DNA of 22,426 nt from an uncultured Collinsella sp. Its GTDB lineage: Bacteria; Actinomycetota; Coriobacteriia; Coriobacteriales; Coriobacteriaceae. Positions 7,243 to 14,010 of the stretch are shown piece after piece. The notes under the pieces were generated by a model. The model was given only the letters and a program-made list of their open reading frames with translations. It was not told where the DNA came from and did not search any database. Where the stretch lies: contig CALBBA010000294.1 in the NCBI GenBank assembly GCA_937926755.1, positions 1-22,426 of the forward strand, given 5' to 3'. The translations under genes and the position numbers were made by a program. Position 1 is the first letter of the stretch. Each line of letters begins with the position of its first letter.

Positions 7243-8409
7243 TTAAGCGGTGAAGGGGTGAATCGTCACGCCCTTAACCACGCGGTTGACCGTGCCAGTG
7301 GGGCTCGGCGTATCGGGCGTGTTGCCCACGCGCACGGAGTTGAGCAGGCTGATAGCCTGAGCAAACATCACGAACGGCAGTGCAAGGTAGCCCTCGGGAA
7401 GTGCCTCGTAGCCCTTAAAGGTGAAGGACTCACCCTCGTAGACGGTGGCACCTTCCTGCTGAACGGCGATGGTGTGCTGAGCGATCTCGTCGCCACCGAT
7501 CTCGTTGAGGATGTCGATATCGTACTGACGGGTGTAGGCATCGTTGTTGACGAACACGAACACGAGGGTCTTGTCGTCGACGAAGGACTTGGGTCCGTGA
7601 CGATAACCCATAGAGGTGTCGTAGGAAGTAGCGACCAGACCGTGAGCGAGCTCGAGGATCTTGAGCTGGCTCTCCTGGGCAAGGCCACCGAAGGAGCCAG
7701 AACCCAAGTAGGTCACGCGGTTGAAGTTGCCAGCCAGGTAATCGGCGACCTCGGGCTCACGAGCGATGACCTCCTCGCCCATCTTGGCAATCGTCTCGAC
7801 CCACTCGGCCTTCTGCTCATCAGAGGCAGTGTCGAAAATAAGGGTAGAGAGCAGGGTCATGCACGAATAAGAACCGGTCATGGCGAAGCCCTTGTCGTTG
7901 GCGCGCGGAATGAGCAGCGTCAGCGCGTTGGGATCATCGGCGGACTCGACGGCCAGCTTGCCCTCGGGAGCGCAGGTGATGTTGAGGAACTTGACGTTGT
8001 GGACGAGCTCCTTGGCAACGGCGACGGCGGCAAGGCTCTCGGGGCTGTTGCCGGAACGGGCGAAGGAAACCACGAGTGTGGGATCCTCGGCGCGCAGGAA
8101 GTCACGCGGAGCGCTCACGATGTCGGTCGTGGCGATGGGCTTAAAGTCGTAGAGATCAGTGTTGCCAGCGTGACGCAGGTACGGGGCGCAGGTATCGCCA
8201 ACGTAGTCGGACGTACCGGCACCGGTGAAGACAACGGACAGACGGCCCTCGCCCATAGCGCGAGCCTCGGCCAGGAAGGCCTCGATGGCCTCCTTGTTCT
8301 CGCGATAGATGTTGAGCGTATCACGCCAAAGCTCGGGCTGCTGAGCAATCTCGGCCGTGGTGATCTGGGCGCCGAGCTCGGTGAGCTCCTCGACACTCTT
8401 CTCGAACAA
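7243..8409 (-). CDS. agaS: AgaS-type sugar-phosphate isomerase/deaminase (double SIS domain)
   Basis: Converts galactosamine-6-phosphate to tagatose-6-phosphate plus ammonia in the GalNAc/GalN pathway; cytoplasmic. The 388 residues match AgaS in length and motifs: first SIS domain with FTGAGTSDYVGD (about 61-72), SFARSGNSPES (115-125), LGSGSFGGLAQES opening the second SIS domain, GYRHGPKSFVDD (around 265) and NTPDTPSPTGTVNRVVKGV plus IHPF at the end, nearly the AgaS signature. No ATG lies near the start; TTG 8409 is chosen because GAGAGAGG lies eight bases upstream and an in-frame TAG closes the frame just before it. A GntR-type operator overlaps the -35 region. It is preceded by gntR and followed by a terminator and agaA. 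Confidence 0.93.
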   Translation of the reverse strand: MFEKSVEELTELGAQITTAEIAQQPELWRDTLNIYRENKEAIEAFLAEARAMGEGRLSVVFTGAGTSDYVGDTCAPYLRHAGNTDLYDFKPIATTDIVSAPRDFLRAEDPTLVVSFARSGNSPESLAAVAVAKELVHNVKFLNITCAPEGKLAVESADDPNALTLLIPRANDKGFAMTGSYSCMTLLSTLIFDTASDEQKAEWVETIAKMGEEVIAREPEVADYLAGNFNRVTYLGSGSFGGLAQESQLKILELAHGLVATSYDTSMGYRHGPKSFVDDKTLVFVFVNNDAYTRQYDIDILNEIGGDEIAQHTIAVQQEGATVYEGESFTFKGYEALPEGYLALPFVMFAQAISLLNSVRVGNTPDTPSPTGTVNRVVKGVTIHPFTA

Positions 8410-8448
8410 TTCTAATACCTCTCTCTAGAAGTAATCCTCTGACGTGCA

Positions 8449-8484
8449 ATTATACACTTCGGTTGGTTATCTGGTAGTAACCAG
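8449..8484 (-). promoter_or_regulatory. agaS promoter with overlapping GntR operator
   Basis: On the minus strand a perfect TATAAT occupies 8454-8449, placing the start of transcription near 8442. The -35 position 17 bases upstream (8472-8477) falls inside CTGGTAGTAACCAG (8471-8484), an inverted repeat CTGGT-AGTA-ACCAG. The TGGT-N4-ACCA layout equals the known NagR/DasR-type operator core TGGTCTAGACCA. Binding there would block RNA polymerase, consistent with repression by the adjacent GntR protein. Confidence 0.72.
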
Positions 8485-8523
8485 TTAAATGCAAAGAATC
8501 ATCACATGAAAACACTGGAGGCG

Positions 8524-9255
8524 CTAAACGTTGCGCTGGTGATAAACCTTGTATTTAAACTGATCGGCACGAGCAACCGAGAGCGTATACTCCACAACCT
8601 CGTTTGACTCGTTATACGTTGTACGGACCAAATCGAGCACGGGCGAGCCCTCGACAATTCCCAAAAGGTGGGCGTCGGTGGGACGGGCTATGCTCGCATA
8701 GAATTCCTCTTCGGCCACACGTATCTTTTGCTGAAAGTCTTGCTCAATCACATCGTAAAGCGGCTTACGCTCCAGCAGCGGTCGCTTTAGGGACAGAAAT
8801 TGACGAACCGGTAGATAGCTGCGTTCGACCATCATGGGCATGTTGTCGGCAGAACGAAGGCGCTTAAGCTTAAAAATGCGATCACCGATACGCAATCCCA
8901 TATGCTCGGCCAGATTCTTATCGGCCTCCATCTCGCAAAACTCGAGAATCGTGGTCTCGGGGTCGCGACCCATCGCGCGCATCTGCTCAGTAAAGCTGTA
9001 GGACTGCATAAGATTGGTTGCCTTTGCCGAACGGTCGGTCACAAAGGTACCGCGACCGTGCTGCCGAACCACCAGTCCTAAACGCTCCAGTTCCTGCAGA
9101 GCCAGGCGTACCGTAGTGCGCGAGAGACCATAGCGCTCCGAAAGTTCGCGCTCGGAAGGAATCATGTCACCGGCGCGATATTCATGGTCAATCTTTTCGG
9201 TCAGAATATCGACCAGCTGATCGTACAGCGGTTGCTTACGCGCTCCGATCGCCAT
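8524..9255 (-). CDS. GntR/HutC-family transcription regulator with UTRA domain
   Basis: A 243-residue DNA-binding regulator. The N-terminal winged helix (about residues 8-75) contains PLYDQLVDILTEKI, MIPSERELSERYGLSRTTVR and LGLVVRQHGRGTFV, the GntR signature. The C-terminal UTRA effector domain (about 90-235) includes NMPMMVERSYLP and VEYTLSVARADQFKY. UTRA regulators of this branch (NagR/YvoA, DasR, AgaR-like) sense amino-sugar phosphates. ATG 9255 follows GGGAGG by five bases; a TTG at 9276 lies upstream of that site. The gene sits between the PTS operon and agaS, and candidate operators occur before all three units, suggesting it controls the locus and itself. The effector is probably GlcNAc-6-P, GalNAc-6-P or a deacetylated form (inference). 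Confidence 0.92.
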   Translation of the reverse strand: MAIGARKQPLYDQLVDILTEKIDHEYRAGDMIPSERELSERYGLSRTTVRLALQELERLGLVVRQHGRGTFVTDRSAKATNLMQSYSFTEQMRAMGRDPETTILEFCEMEADKNLAEHMGLRIGDRIFKLKRLRSADNMPMMVERSYLPVRQFLSLKRPLLERKPLYDVIEQDFQQKIRVAEEEFYASIARPTDAHLLGIVEGSPVLDLVRTTYNESNEVVEYTLSVARADQFKYKVYHQRNV

Positions 9256-9279
9256 CCCATCCTCCCTTTTGCTCAAACT

Positions 9280-9323
9280 AGGCTACTACCTTGGGTGTTA
9301 AGCATTATCGGTCTGCAACACCC
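9280..9323 (-). promoter_or_regulatory. Candidate autoregulatory sites upstream of gntR
   Basis: On the minus strand AGGTAGTAGCCT (9291-9280) matches 9 of 12 positions of the TGGTAGTAACCA operator and keeps the AGTA centre; it is 25 bases before the gntR ATG. Next to it GGGTGTT (9293-9299) and AACACCC (9317-9323) form a 7-bp inverted repeat with a 17-base spacer. GATAAT on the minus strand within the spacer may be a -10 box. Confidence 0.4.
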
Positions 9324-9339
9324 GAATCATTAAGAGAAC

Positions 9340-9373
9340 AAAAGCCGCGCGCTCTTTCGAGCACGCGGCTTTT
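9340..9373 (-). terminator. Intrinsic terminator of the PTS operon
   Basis: AAAAGCCGCG (9340-9349) pairs with CGCGGCTTTT (9364-9373), extended inward by GCTC/GAGC across one mismatch. On the minus strand it ends in TTTTG. It separates the IID gene from gntR. Confidence 0.85.
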
Positions 9374-9397
9374 AACATACACATGGCTTAAGGGGTC

Positions 9398-9426
9398 GGG
9401 GTGTGAGCCGCGTAGGGACACACCCC
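9398..9426 (-). other. Hairpin just after the IID stop codon
   Basis: GGGGTGTG (9398-9405) pairs perfectly with CACACCCC (9419-9426). It lies between the IID stop and the terminator, and may protect the transcript 3' end. Confidence 0.5.
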
Positions 9427-9439
9427 TCAAGCTAGAGCC

Positions 9440-10522
9440 TTACCAGATGCTCGGCCAGAGACCAAGCGGGCCAGCGCCCAGGATGCCCAGAACGAAGAGC
9501 AGCAGAATGCCCTTGGTCGGGGTCCAGCTGTGCTTAGCGAACATGTAGTAAAGCAGCAGCGTAAGCATAAGCGGGACGAGCTTCGGGACGATGGTGTTGA
9601 GGGTGTCGGCAACGGAGAAGTTGACCGGATCCTCGGTGACGGTGCCGTAGGTAACGGACTCCATGCCGTTGCCCAGATCGGTGACGCCGCACTCGACAGC
9701 GTTGCCGTCGGCATCGGAAGCGGTGAGGGCGTTGCCGTCCTCATCGGTCATGGCGATGGTGCCGGCCTCAGCGGTCTCGGTATCGATGCCCTCCATACCG
9801 GTGAAGTTCTCGGCCTCCTTCTCGGAGACGATCACGGTAGTGGCGGCAAGGCCACGGGTGGTGCCGTTCGGGATGTTGAGGTTGATCTGGGTGCCACCCA
9901 TGGTGACGACCAGGCAACCGACGACGAAGACGCCCATGATGGAAGCGGCACGCGTGAAGGCCTGCATGTTGGCAGTCAGAGCGTCAATAGCGCTGGTGCC
10001 AAGCTTGTAGGACCAGTTCATGAGCCAGAAGCGCAGAGCGAACTGGACGACGTTGAAGATCACCAGGAAGATGATCGGTGCAGCGGCGTTGCCGTTGATG
10101 GCCATGTTGGAGGTGATGCCGGCCGTGATAGGCACGAGCGTCAGCCAGAACAGAGCGTCACCGATACCACCGAGCGGGCCCATTGCGGCAACGCGGACGG
10201 CGCGGATCGTGGGGATGTCAACCTTGTTCTGCTCGAGCGAAAGCACGATACCCATAACAAAGGTGACGAGGAACGGGTGGGTGTTGAAGAACTCCAGGTT
10301 GTGGCTCATGGAAGCCGCGAGGTCGTTCTTGTTGGTGTGGATCTTCTCCAGACCGGGGATGATGGAGTAAAGCCAGCCAGCGGCCTGCATGCGCTCGTAG
10401 TTGAACGATGCCTGCAGGAAGCAGGAGCGCCAAGCCATCTTGTTGAGGGTCTTCTGGTCGAGCTGCGGAGCAGGAGTGAGATCCTCGTAGTGCTCCGGGA
10501 TCACATACTCATTAGATGCCAT
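9440..10522 (-). CDS. PTS mannose/hexosamine-family transporter subunit IID (enlarged)
   Basis: Membrane subunit that, with IIC, moves the sugar across the membrane. Family features: LTPAPQLDQKTLNKMAWRS and QASFNYERMQAAGW near the start, IRAVRVAAMGPLGGIGDALFW (about 106-127), and a C-terminal VPKLVPLMLTLLLYYMFAK with W-TPTKGILLL. Its 360 residues exceed the usual 270-305. The excess is a roughly 75-residue acidic segment (about residues 223-300, bases 9620-9855) rich in Asp/Glu/Gly/Thr with two D-x-D-G-N units, inserted before the last membrane helices. ATG 10522 lies inside the IIC gene end, an 11-base overlap that implies translational coupling; GGAGG is 11 bases upstream. Last gene of the IIA-YajC-IIB-IIC-IID operon. 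Confidence 0.92.
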   Translation of the reverse strand: MASNEYVIPEHYEDLTPAPQLDQKTLNKMAWRSCFLQASFNYERMQAAGWLYSIIPGLEKIHTNKNDLAASMSHNLEFFNTHPFLVTFVMGIVLSLEQNKVDIPTIRAVRVAAMGPLGGIGDALFWLTLVPITAGITSNMAINGNAAAPIIFLVIFNVVQFALRFWLMNWSYKLGTSAIDALTANMQAFTRAASIMGVFVVGCLVVTMGGTQINLNIPNGTTRGLAATTVIVSEKEAENFTGMEGIDTETAEAGTIAMTDEDGNALTASDADGNAVECGVTDLGNGMESVTYGTVTEDPVNFSVADTLNTIVPKLVPLMLTLLLYYMFAKHSWTPTKGILLLFVLGILGAGPLGLWPSIW

Positions 10523-11312
10523 CTTCGAAGTCACCTCCGTCAGAAACAGCTGCACCCTTCAGCTCGGTCTGCTGCTGGAAGTCCCAGAAAGCGATGCCGA
10601 AGCCGATGAGAGCGAGGATGAGCAGGGCAGGGGTTGCCAGAGAATCGTTGGCAACGGTGATGAGCGCGAGGCCAAAGCCCATGAGGAAGAAGCCCCACAT
10701 ATCGCGGTTCATCATAACCTTGAGCAGGACGGCGAAGCCGACGAAGCGCATCATGCCGCCTGCAGCGGACAGACCGGTCTGCAGCCAAGTCGGGATGGCA
10801 GAAGCGATGGTCTGACCGATGGTAGCGCCAGCGATGAAGAACAGGGTGACGACGACAGCGAAGATCAGGCCAAGCAGAGCCATGGCGAAGTAGTTCAGGC
10901 GCTCGATGCCCTTGGTGTCCGCGTTGTGAGCCATGTTATCGGCCGTGGACATAAGCGGGGACATAAGCGTGAAGACCAGGGTAACACCAAGCTGGCCAAG
11001 CAGAGCGAACGGAATGGCGAGGCCGACTGCCGCGTTGGGCTCGAGGCCCGTGGCGATAGCGAGAATGGCTGCCATGATGCCGCCGATGACGGCGTTAGGC
11101 GGCTGAGCGCCTCCGATCGGCATGTTGCCGATCGTCATGAGCTGATAGGTACCACCCACGAGAAGACCGGTGTTGAGGTCGCCAAGGATAAGACCGATGA
11201 CGGCGCCGGTGACGATGGGCTGATAGAGAGACTCGAGGAAGTCAAACTGGTCGATTGCCGCGATGAACGTAACAACGAAGACCAGAGCGATCTGGATGAT
11301 CGAGTATTCCAT
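10512..11312 (-). CDS. PTS mannose/hexosamine-family transporter subunit IIC
   Basis: Polytopic membrane channel subunit, 266 residues, the usual IIC-Man/Aga length. About seven or eight hydrophobic segments are visible. Family motifs include DLNTGLLVGGTYQLMTIG (about 45-62), IGGAQPPNAVIGGIMA (66-81) and NADTKGIERLNYFAM (about 130-144). It has the strongest ribosome binding site of the operon, AAAGGAGG six bases before ATG 11312, after a 90-base gap from the IIB gene. Its last codons overlap the IID start. The AgaW-like sequence and the surrounding AgaS/AgaA genes support an amino-sugar substrate. Confidence 0.93.
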   Translation of the reverse strand: MEYSIIQIALVFVVTFIAAIDQFDFLESLYQPIVTGAVIGLILGDLNTGLLVGGTYQLMTIGNMPIGGAQPPNAVIGGIMAAILAIATGLEPNAAVGLAIPFALLGQLGVTLVFTLMSPLMSTADNMAHNADTKGIERLNYFAMALLGLIFAVVVTLFFIAGATIGQTIASAIPTWLQTGLSAAGGMMRFVGFAVLLKVMMNRDMWGFFLMGFGLALITVANDSLATPALLILALIGFGIAFWDFQQQTELKGAAVSDGGDFEDGI

Positions 11313-11402
11313 CTTGCTCCTCCTTTCAAAATGTATGTACGCACTTTGGATATCACGTACAGAATGTCAGGGTTTCACTCCCGACAACGTGGATCACGAG
11401 GA

Positions 11403-11885
11403 TTACGAGAAGAGCTTGCTCGTGTCCTCAACAGGCGTGCTCGGAACGCGCCTGATCTCCAACTCCACCCCCAATTCCTGCAGCTCTTTAAACGCAGCGA
11501 CATCCTCGTCGTTAACTGCGACGGAGGTGGCGACTTGGCGCTTTCCTTCCGACATGTGCATGTTGCCGATGTTTACCTTCTTTATAGGCACACCGCCCTT
11601 GACGAGCGTAAGCACGTCTTCCGGTGTTTCGGCCACGATGAAGATCTTCTGGCGCGGGCTCGCCTTGCCAATGACGTCGATGGTCTTCTGCAGGGAGAAG
11701 AAACGCGTAGCGACGCCGGCGGGAGCGGCCATCTTCATGAGGTTCTGGCGCATGGTGTTGGACGCCACGTCGTCGTTGGCGACGAGGATGAGGTTGGAGC
11801 CCAAGGTGGAGTTCCACTGGGTGGCAACCTGACCATGAACCAGTCGGTTATCGATGCGGGTAAGAAGAATGTTGGGTTCTGCCAT
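11403..11885 (-). CDS. PTS mannose/hexosamine-family subunit IIB
   Basis: Cytoplasmic phosphotransfer subunit, 160 residues. The active-site motif is complete: ILLTRIDNRLVHGQV with the phospho-accepting His at residue 17 (codon CAT, 11837-11835). Other family blocks are GSNLILVANDDVA, KGGVPIKKVNIGNMH and EDVAAFKELQELGVELE. It takes phosphate from the IIA at 12203-12646 and donates it to the sugar bound by IIC/IID. AAAGGAAG precedes ATG 11885. The Tyr-17 paralog at 1662-2141 is closely similar, showing a duplication within this genome. Confidence 0.95.
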   Translation of the reverse strand: MAEPNILLTRIDNRLVHGQVATQWNSTLGSNLILVANDDVASNTMRQNLMKMAAPAGVATRFFSLQKTIDVIGKASPRQKIFIVAETPEDVLTLVKGGVPIKKVNIGNMHMSEGKRQVATSVAVNDEDVAAFKELQELGVELEIRRVPSTPVEDTSKLFS

Positions 11886-11921
11886 GTTGATCAGCTTCCT
11901 TTCGATATTTGCTGACGACAG

Positions 11922-12203
11922 TTACTCGATCTCCTGAATCGCGTAACGCGAAACATCTACGACGGCTCCGGATCGGACTTTGATCTGGACCTTCTCGCCT
12001 TCGATGCCTTTGACGGTTCCGTAGATACCGCCGGCGAAAAGAACCTCCTGACCCGGCTTGAGCTCGGTGTGCAGCTCCTTGAAGTACTTCTGCTTCTTCT
12101 TCATGTTGATTTGCGACCAGATGGTGTAAATCAAGCCCATGATGACAAGCAGGCCTAAAAGGGCGACCGAGGAGCTCAGGACGTTGGCTCCGAAATCGGC
12201 CAT
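11922..12203 (-). CDS. yajC: YajC-like membrane protein within the PTS operon
   Basis: A 93-residue protein with one N-terminal membrane helix (about residues 11-30), a basic MKKKQKYF stretch and a small beta domain LKPGQEVLFAGGIYGTVKGI, the YajC signature (G-x-x-V-x-x-x-G-G-x-x-G-x-V). YajC normally associates with the SecDF translocase. A copy inside a mannose-family PTS operon is known from streptococcal hyaluronate/aga-type PTS clusters, so the placement is not unique, but its role there is unclear. Its ATG overlaps the IIA stop codon by one base (TAATG). Whether this is the genome's only yajC cannot be seen from here. Confidence 0.87.
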   Translation of the reverse strand: MADFGANVLSSSVALLGLLVIMGLIYTIWSQINMKKKQKYFKELHTELKPGQEVLFAGGIYGTVKGIEGEKVQIKVRSGAVVDVSRYAIQEIE

Positions 12204-12646
12204 TAGATGCCGTCCTCGTCGCCGAAGATATCCTCTTCCTCGGAGCCGGCAACGGATGCGACCGTCTGGGCGGTGATGCCCGTCTGGCCAACGGTCACGG
12301 CCTGCTCGCCAAGCTCGGCGAGCGTGGCATTGCCGCGGAGGAACAGGAGCTCAATAACCATGGGAAGGTTGGTGCCAGTCAGAACCTCGACGTTGTCGAC
12401 ATCCTGGGCAATCATCATCGACTGGTTGAACGGGGTACCACCGAGCAAGTCGGTAAAGACGAGCACGCCATCGCACTCCTCGCGCATGGCGGTAATAGCG
12501 GCGCGGAGATCCTCACCGTAGGAAGCAGCCTGGTCGCCCTCAAAAGGAACGACGGTAAAAGCAGGCTGGTCGCCGGCAACCATAGCGATAGCGCTTGCAA
12601 GGCCGGGTGCGAACTGTCCATGACCGGTAAGAATAAAGCCAACCAT
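12203..12646 (-). CDS. PTS mannose/hexosamine-family subunit IIA
   Basis: Cytoplasmic phosphocarrier of 147 residues that takes phosphate from HPr and passes it to IIB. The phospho-His is in ILTGHGQFAPG (His 9), and GVLVFTDLLGGTPFNQS (about 60-76) and TGTNLPMVIEL (89-99) are typical of the EIIA-Man fold. The last 13 residues are strongly acidic. GGAAGGG precedes ATG 12646. It is the first gene of the PTS operon; a GntR-type operator lies about 120 bases upstream. The IIA ending (GGCATCTAATG junction) is the same as that of the IIC gene. Confidence 0.94.
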   Translation of the reverse strand: MVGFILTGHGQFAPGLASAIAMVAGDQPAFTVVPFEGDQAASYGEDLRAAITAMREECDGVLVFTDLLGGTPFNQSMMIAQDVDNVEVLTGTNLPMVIELLFLRGNATLAELGEQAVTVGQTGITAQTVASVAGSEEEDIFGDEDGI

Positions 12647-12763
12647 TCAAATTTCCCTTCCGAAGGTGTGTACGATCTGAGTCCGATGATTTTCGGAAGC
12701 CAGCGGGCACTTGCCCTTAAAGCTTCTTAGAAAGCGTTCTTTGAAGACCAGTGGTTTCTAAAC

Positions 12764-12797
12764 TGGTAGTAACCACGTGACGTGTTGTTGTCACTAT
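12764..12797 (-). promoter_or_regulatory. GntR operator and probable promoter of the PTS operon
   Basis: TGGTAGTAACCA (12764-12775) is identical to the operator before agaS. On the minus strand GTGACA (12793-12788) followed after 17 bases by TACTAC (12770-12765) would place a promoter over the operator; TATAGT (12797-12792) is an alternative -10. Nearby ACCAGTGGT (12748-12756) holds two further half-sites. The exact promoter is uncertain; the operator repeat is clear. Confidence 0.65.
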
Positions 12798-13293
12798 ATC
12801 ACCCCAGAAGAGATCGCTTTCGCTGATTCAAACAGTAAAACGTTTTTGCACCGCTCACGGTGATATTTCGACCGTTTACCGCTCGTTAACACTTCTACCT
12901 GCGGTTTTGAAACCGTTTCGAAATGTTATGGCGAAAGATCGGAACTCTTTTCGTGTCAATACAACGCAGGGCGGCTAAAAATAGCGTAAAGAAAAATTGC
13001 AGGTCATTGTGAAGATTTGTGAATTGGTCTTTTTGACTTAATACCAGTTAGAACCAGTTTTGAGATTATCGGTGAACGGTAGTTTTCGACCGTTCACCGG
13101 TTATTTGCATTCGTTTGCAGCTGTTTTCCCATATGAATTAGGGAAACACAATGGAGCGCTTGCGCAATCACGGGAACGATCACGGGAAGTTTTGGCATTT
13201 GTCCTCATCCCCCGCGCGCCAAACTCCAGCATCCAAAATGAGCTAATAGCTCACGCTATTCGTCTCACAAACATTACTTACTCTATTCTGTAA
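12798..13293. other. Non-coding region with repeated palindromic elements
   Basis: No convincing gene is present. The main structures are a perfect 11-bp inverted repeat CGGTGAACGGT (13070-13080) / ACCGTTCACCG (13089-13099), a partial copy of it (TTTCGACCGTTTACCG at 12866-12881 matches TTTCGACCGTTCACCG at 13084-13099 in 15 of 16 bases), CGGTTTTGAAACCG (12902-12915), a direct repeat of ACCAGTT (13044-13060) and the 15-bp palindrome TGAGCTAATAGCTCA (13239-13253). The region is AT-richer than the flanking genes. Confidence 0.6.
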
Positions 13294-13339
13294 TTGTTTA
13301 TCGTTTATCATTAAGTATGATATAAGATACAAGTATCAT
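13294..13339 (+). promoter_or_regulatory. Promoter and operator-like repeats of the DUF2975-HTH operon
   Basis: TTGTTT (13294-13299) and TATGAT (13316-13321) are spaced 16 bases apart. The area has alternating copies TATCAT (13306-13311), ATGATA (13317-13322) and TATCAT (13334-13339), plus GATAC-AA-GTATC (13326-13337). These dyads around the start site suit binding by the small Cro/CI-type protein encoded downstream. Confidence 0.5.
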
Positions 13340-13362
13340 CCAAGACATTGGTTGGAGGAGCT

Positions 13363-14001
13363 ATGATCCGCTGGAACGTATCCAAATCGAATGAATCCAT
13401 CAACCGCGAACAGGCAATAGCCGATCTGAGGAAGCTCGCTCACATCTGCAAATGGGCCACAATCTGCACCGCCGTAGCGCTCGCTCTGGGACTTCTCGCA
13501 GTCATTGCAATCGAGCTTCTACTCATATTGCCTAGCCTCTCCCAAGGGTTCTGTCTCCAATCCGTAGAGCTTACGGCTGGCGAAGGGCCAATTCTCGCTC
13601 TCGTCGGCGCCAACGAACAGACCCCTCTTATGCTTGTCGCGCACGACGGTCATACTGCCATAGGGAGCGGCATGATGGCATGCCTCGCGCTTGCCATCGC
13701 GCTAAGCGCATACAGGTTTTTCTCCGCCATTGAAAAGGCGGGCAGGCCCTTTGACCTCGAATGCATCCGCATACTACGTCAAATAGGACATTTGTTCCTT
13801 ATCGGCGGCGCCGCCGTGAAACTTTTTGGTGCCATAGTCACAGGGCTGATACTCTCAGGATTTGGCGGTAGCTTTACGGATGCGCTTGGCGGCCAGCATC
13901 TCGACCTCTCCATGCTCTTTGCGGGCCTGATTTTTAGCCTGATTGCCAGCATCTTCCGCTACGGGTATATCCTGCAAAAACAAGATGACGAGTTGCTCTA
14001 G
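13363..14001 (+). CDS. DUF2975-like membrane protein
   Basis: A 212-residue protein with four hydrophobic segments: about residues 30-56, 100-116, 143-167 and 183-200. The motif between the second and third (FFSAIEKAGRPFDLECIRILRQIG) and the end of the fourth (SIFRYGYILQKQDDELL) match the DUF2975 pattern. Such proteins are usually encoded with a YozG-like helix-turn-helix regulator, as here, nine bases downstream. The function of the family is unknown. GGAGGAG lies directly before ATG 13363. The gene is divergent from the PTS operon and has its own AT-rich promoter. Confidence 0.8.
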   Translation: MIRWNVSKSNESINREQAIADLRKLAHICKWATICTAVALALGLLAVIAIELLLILPSLSQGFCLQSVELTAGEGPILALVGANEQTPLMLVAHDGHTAIGSGMMACLALAIALSAYRFFSAIEKAGRPFDLECIRILRQIGHLFLIGGAAVKLFGAIVTGLILSGFGGSFTDALGGQHLDLSMLFAGLIFSLIASIFRYGYILQKQDDELL

Positions 14002-14010
14002 GGGGAATCC

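Noticed and set aside
12729..12742. AGAAAGCGTTCTTT as a CcpA-type cre site
   Set aside because: It matches most of the Firmicutes consensus but lacks the outer bases, and CcpA control is not established in this bacterial group.
13044..13060. ACCAGTT-AG-ACCAGTT-like pair as another GntR operator
   Set aside because: The half-sites are in direct, not inverted, orientation and do not fit TGGT-N4-ACCA.
13169..13188. CACGGGAA direct repeat as the start of a CRISPR or tandem array
   Set aside because: Only two 8-base copies 12 bases apart, no further units and no cas genes.
13060..13293. 77-codon plus-strand frame in the intergenic region
   Set aside because: It starts inside the inverted repeat, has no ribosome binding site and no recognisable domain.
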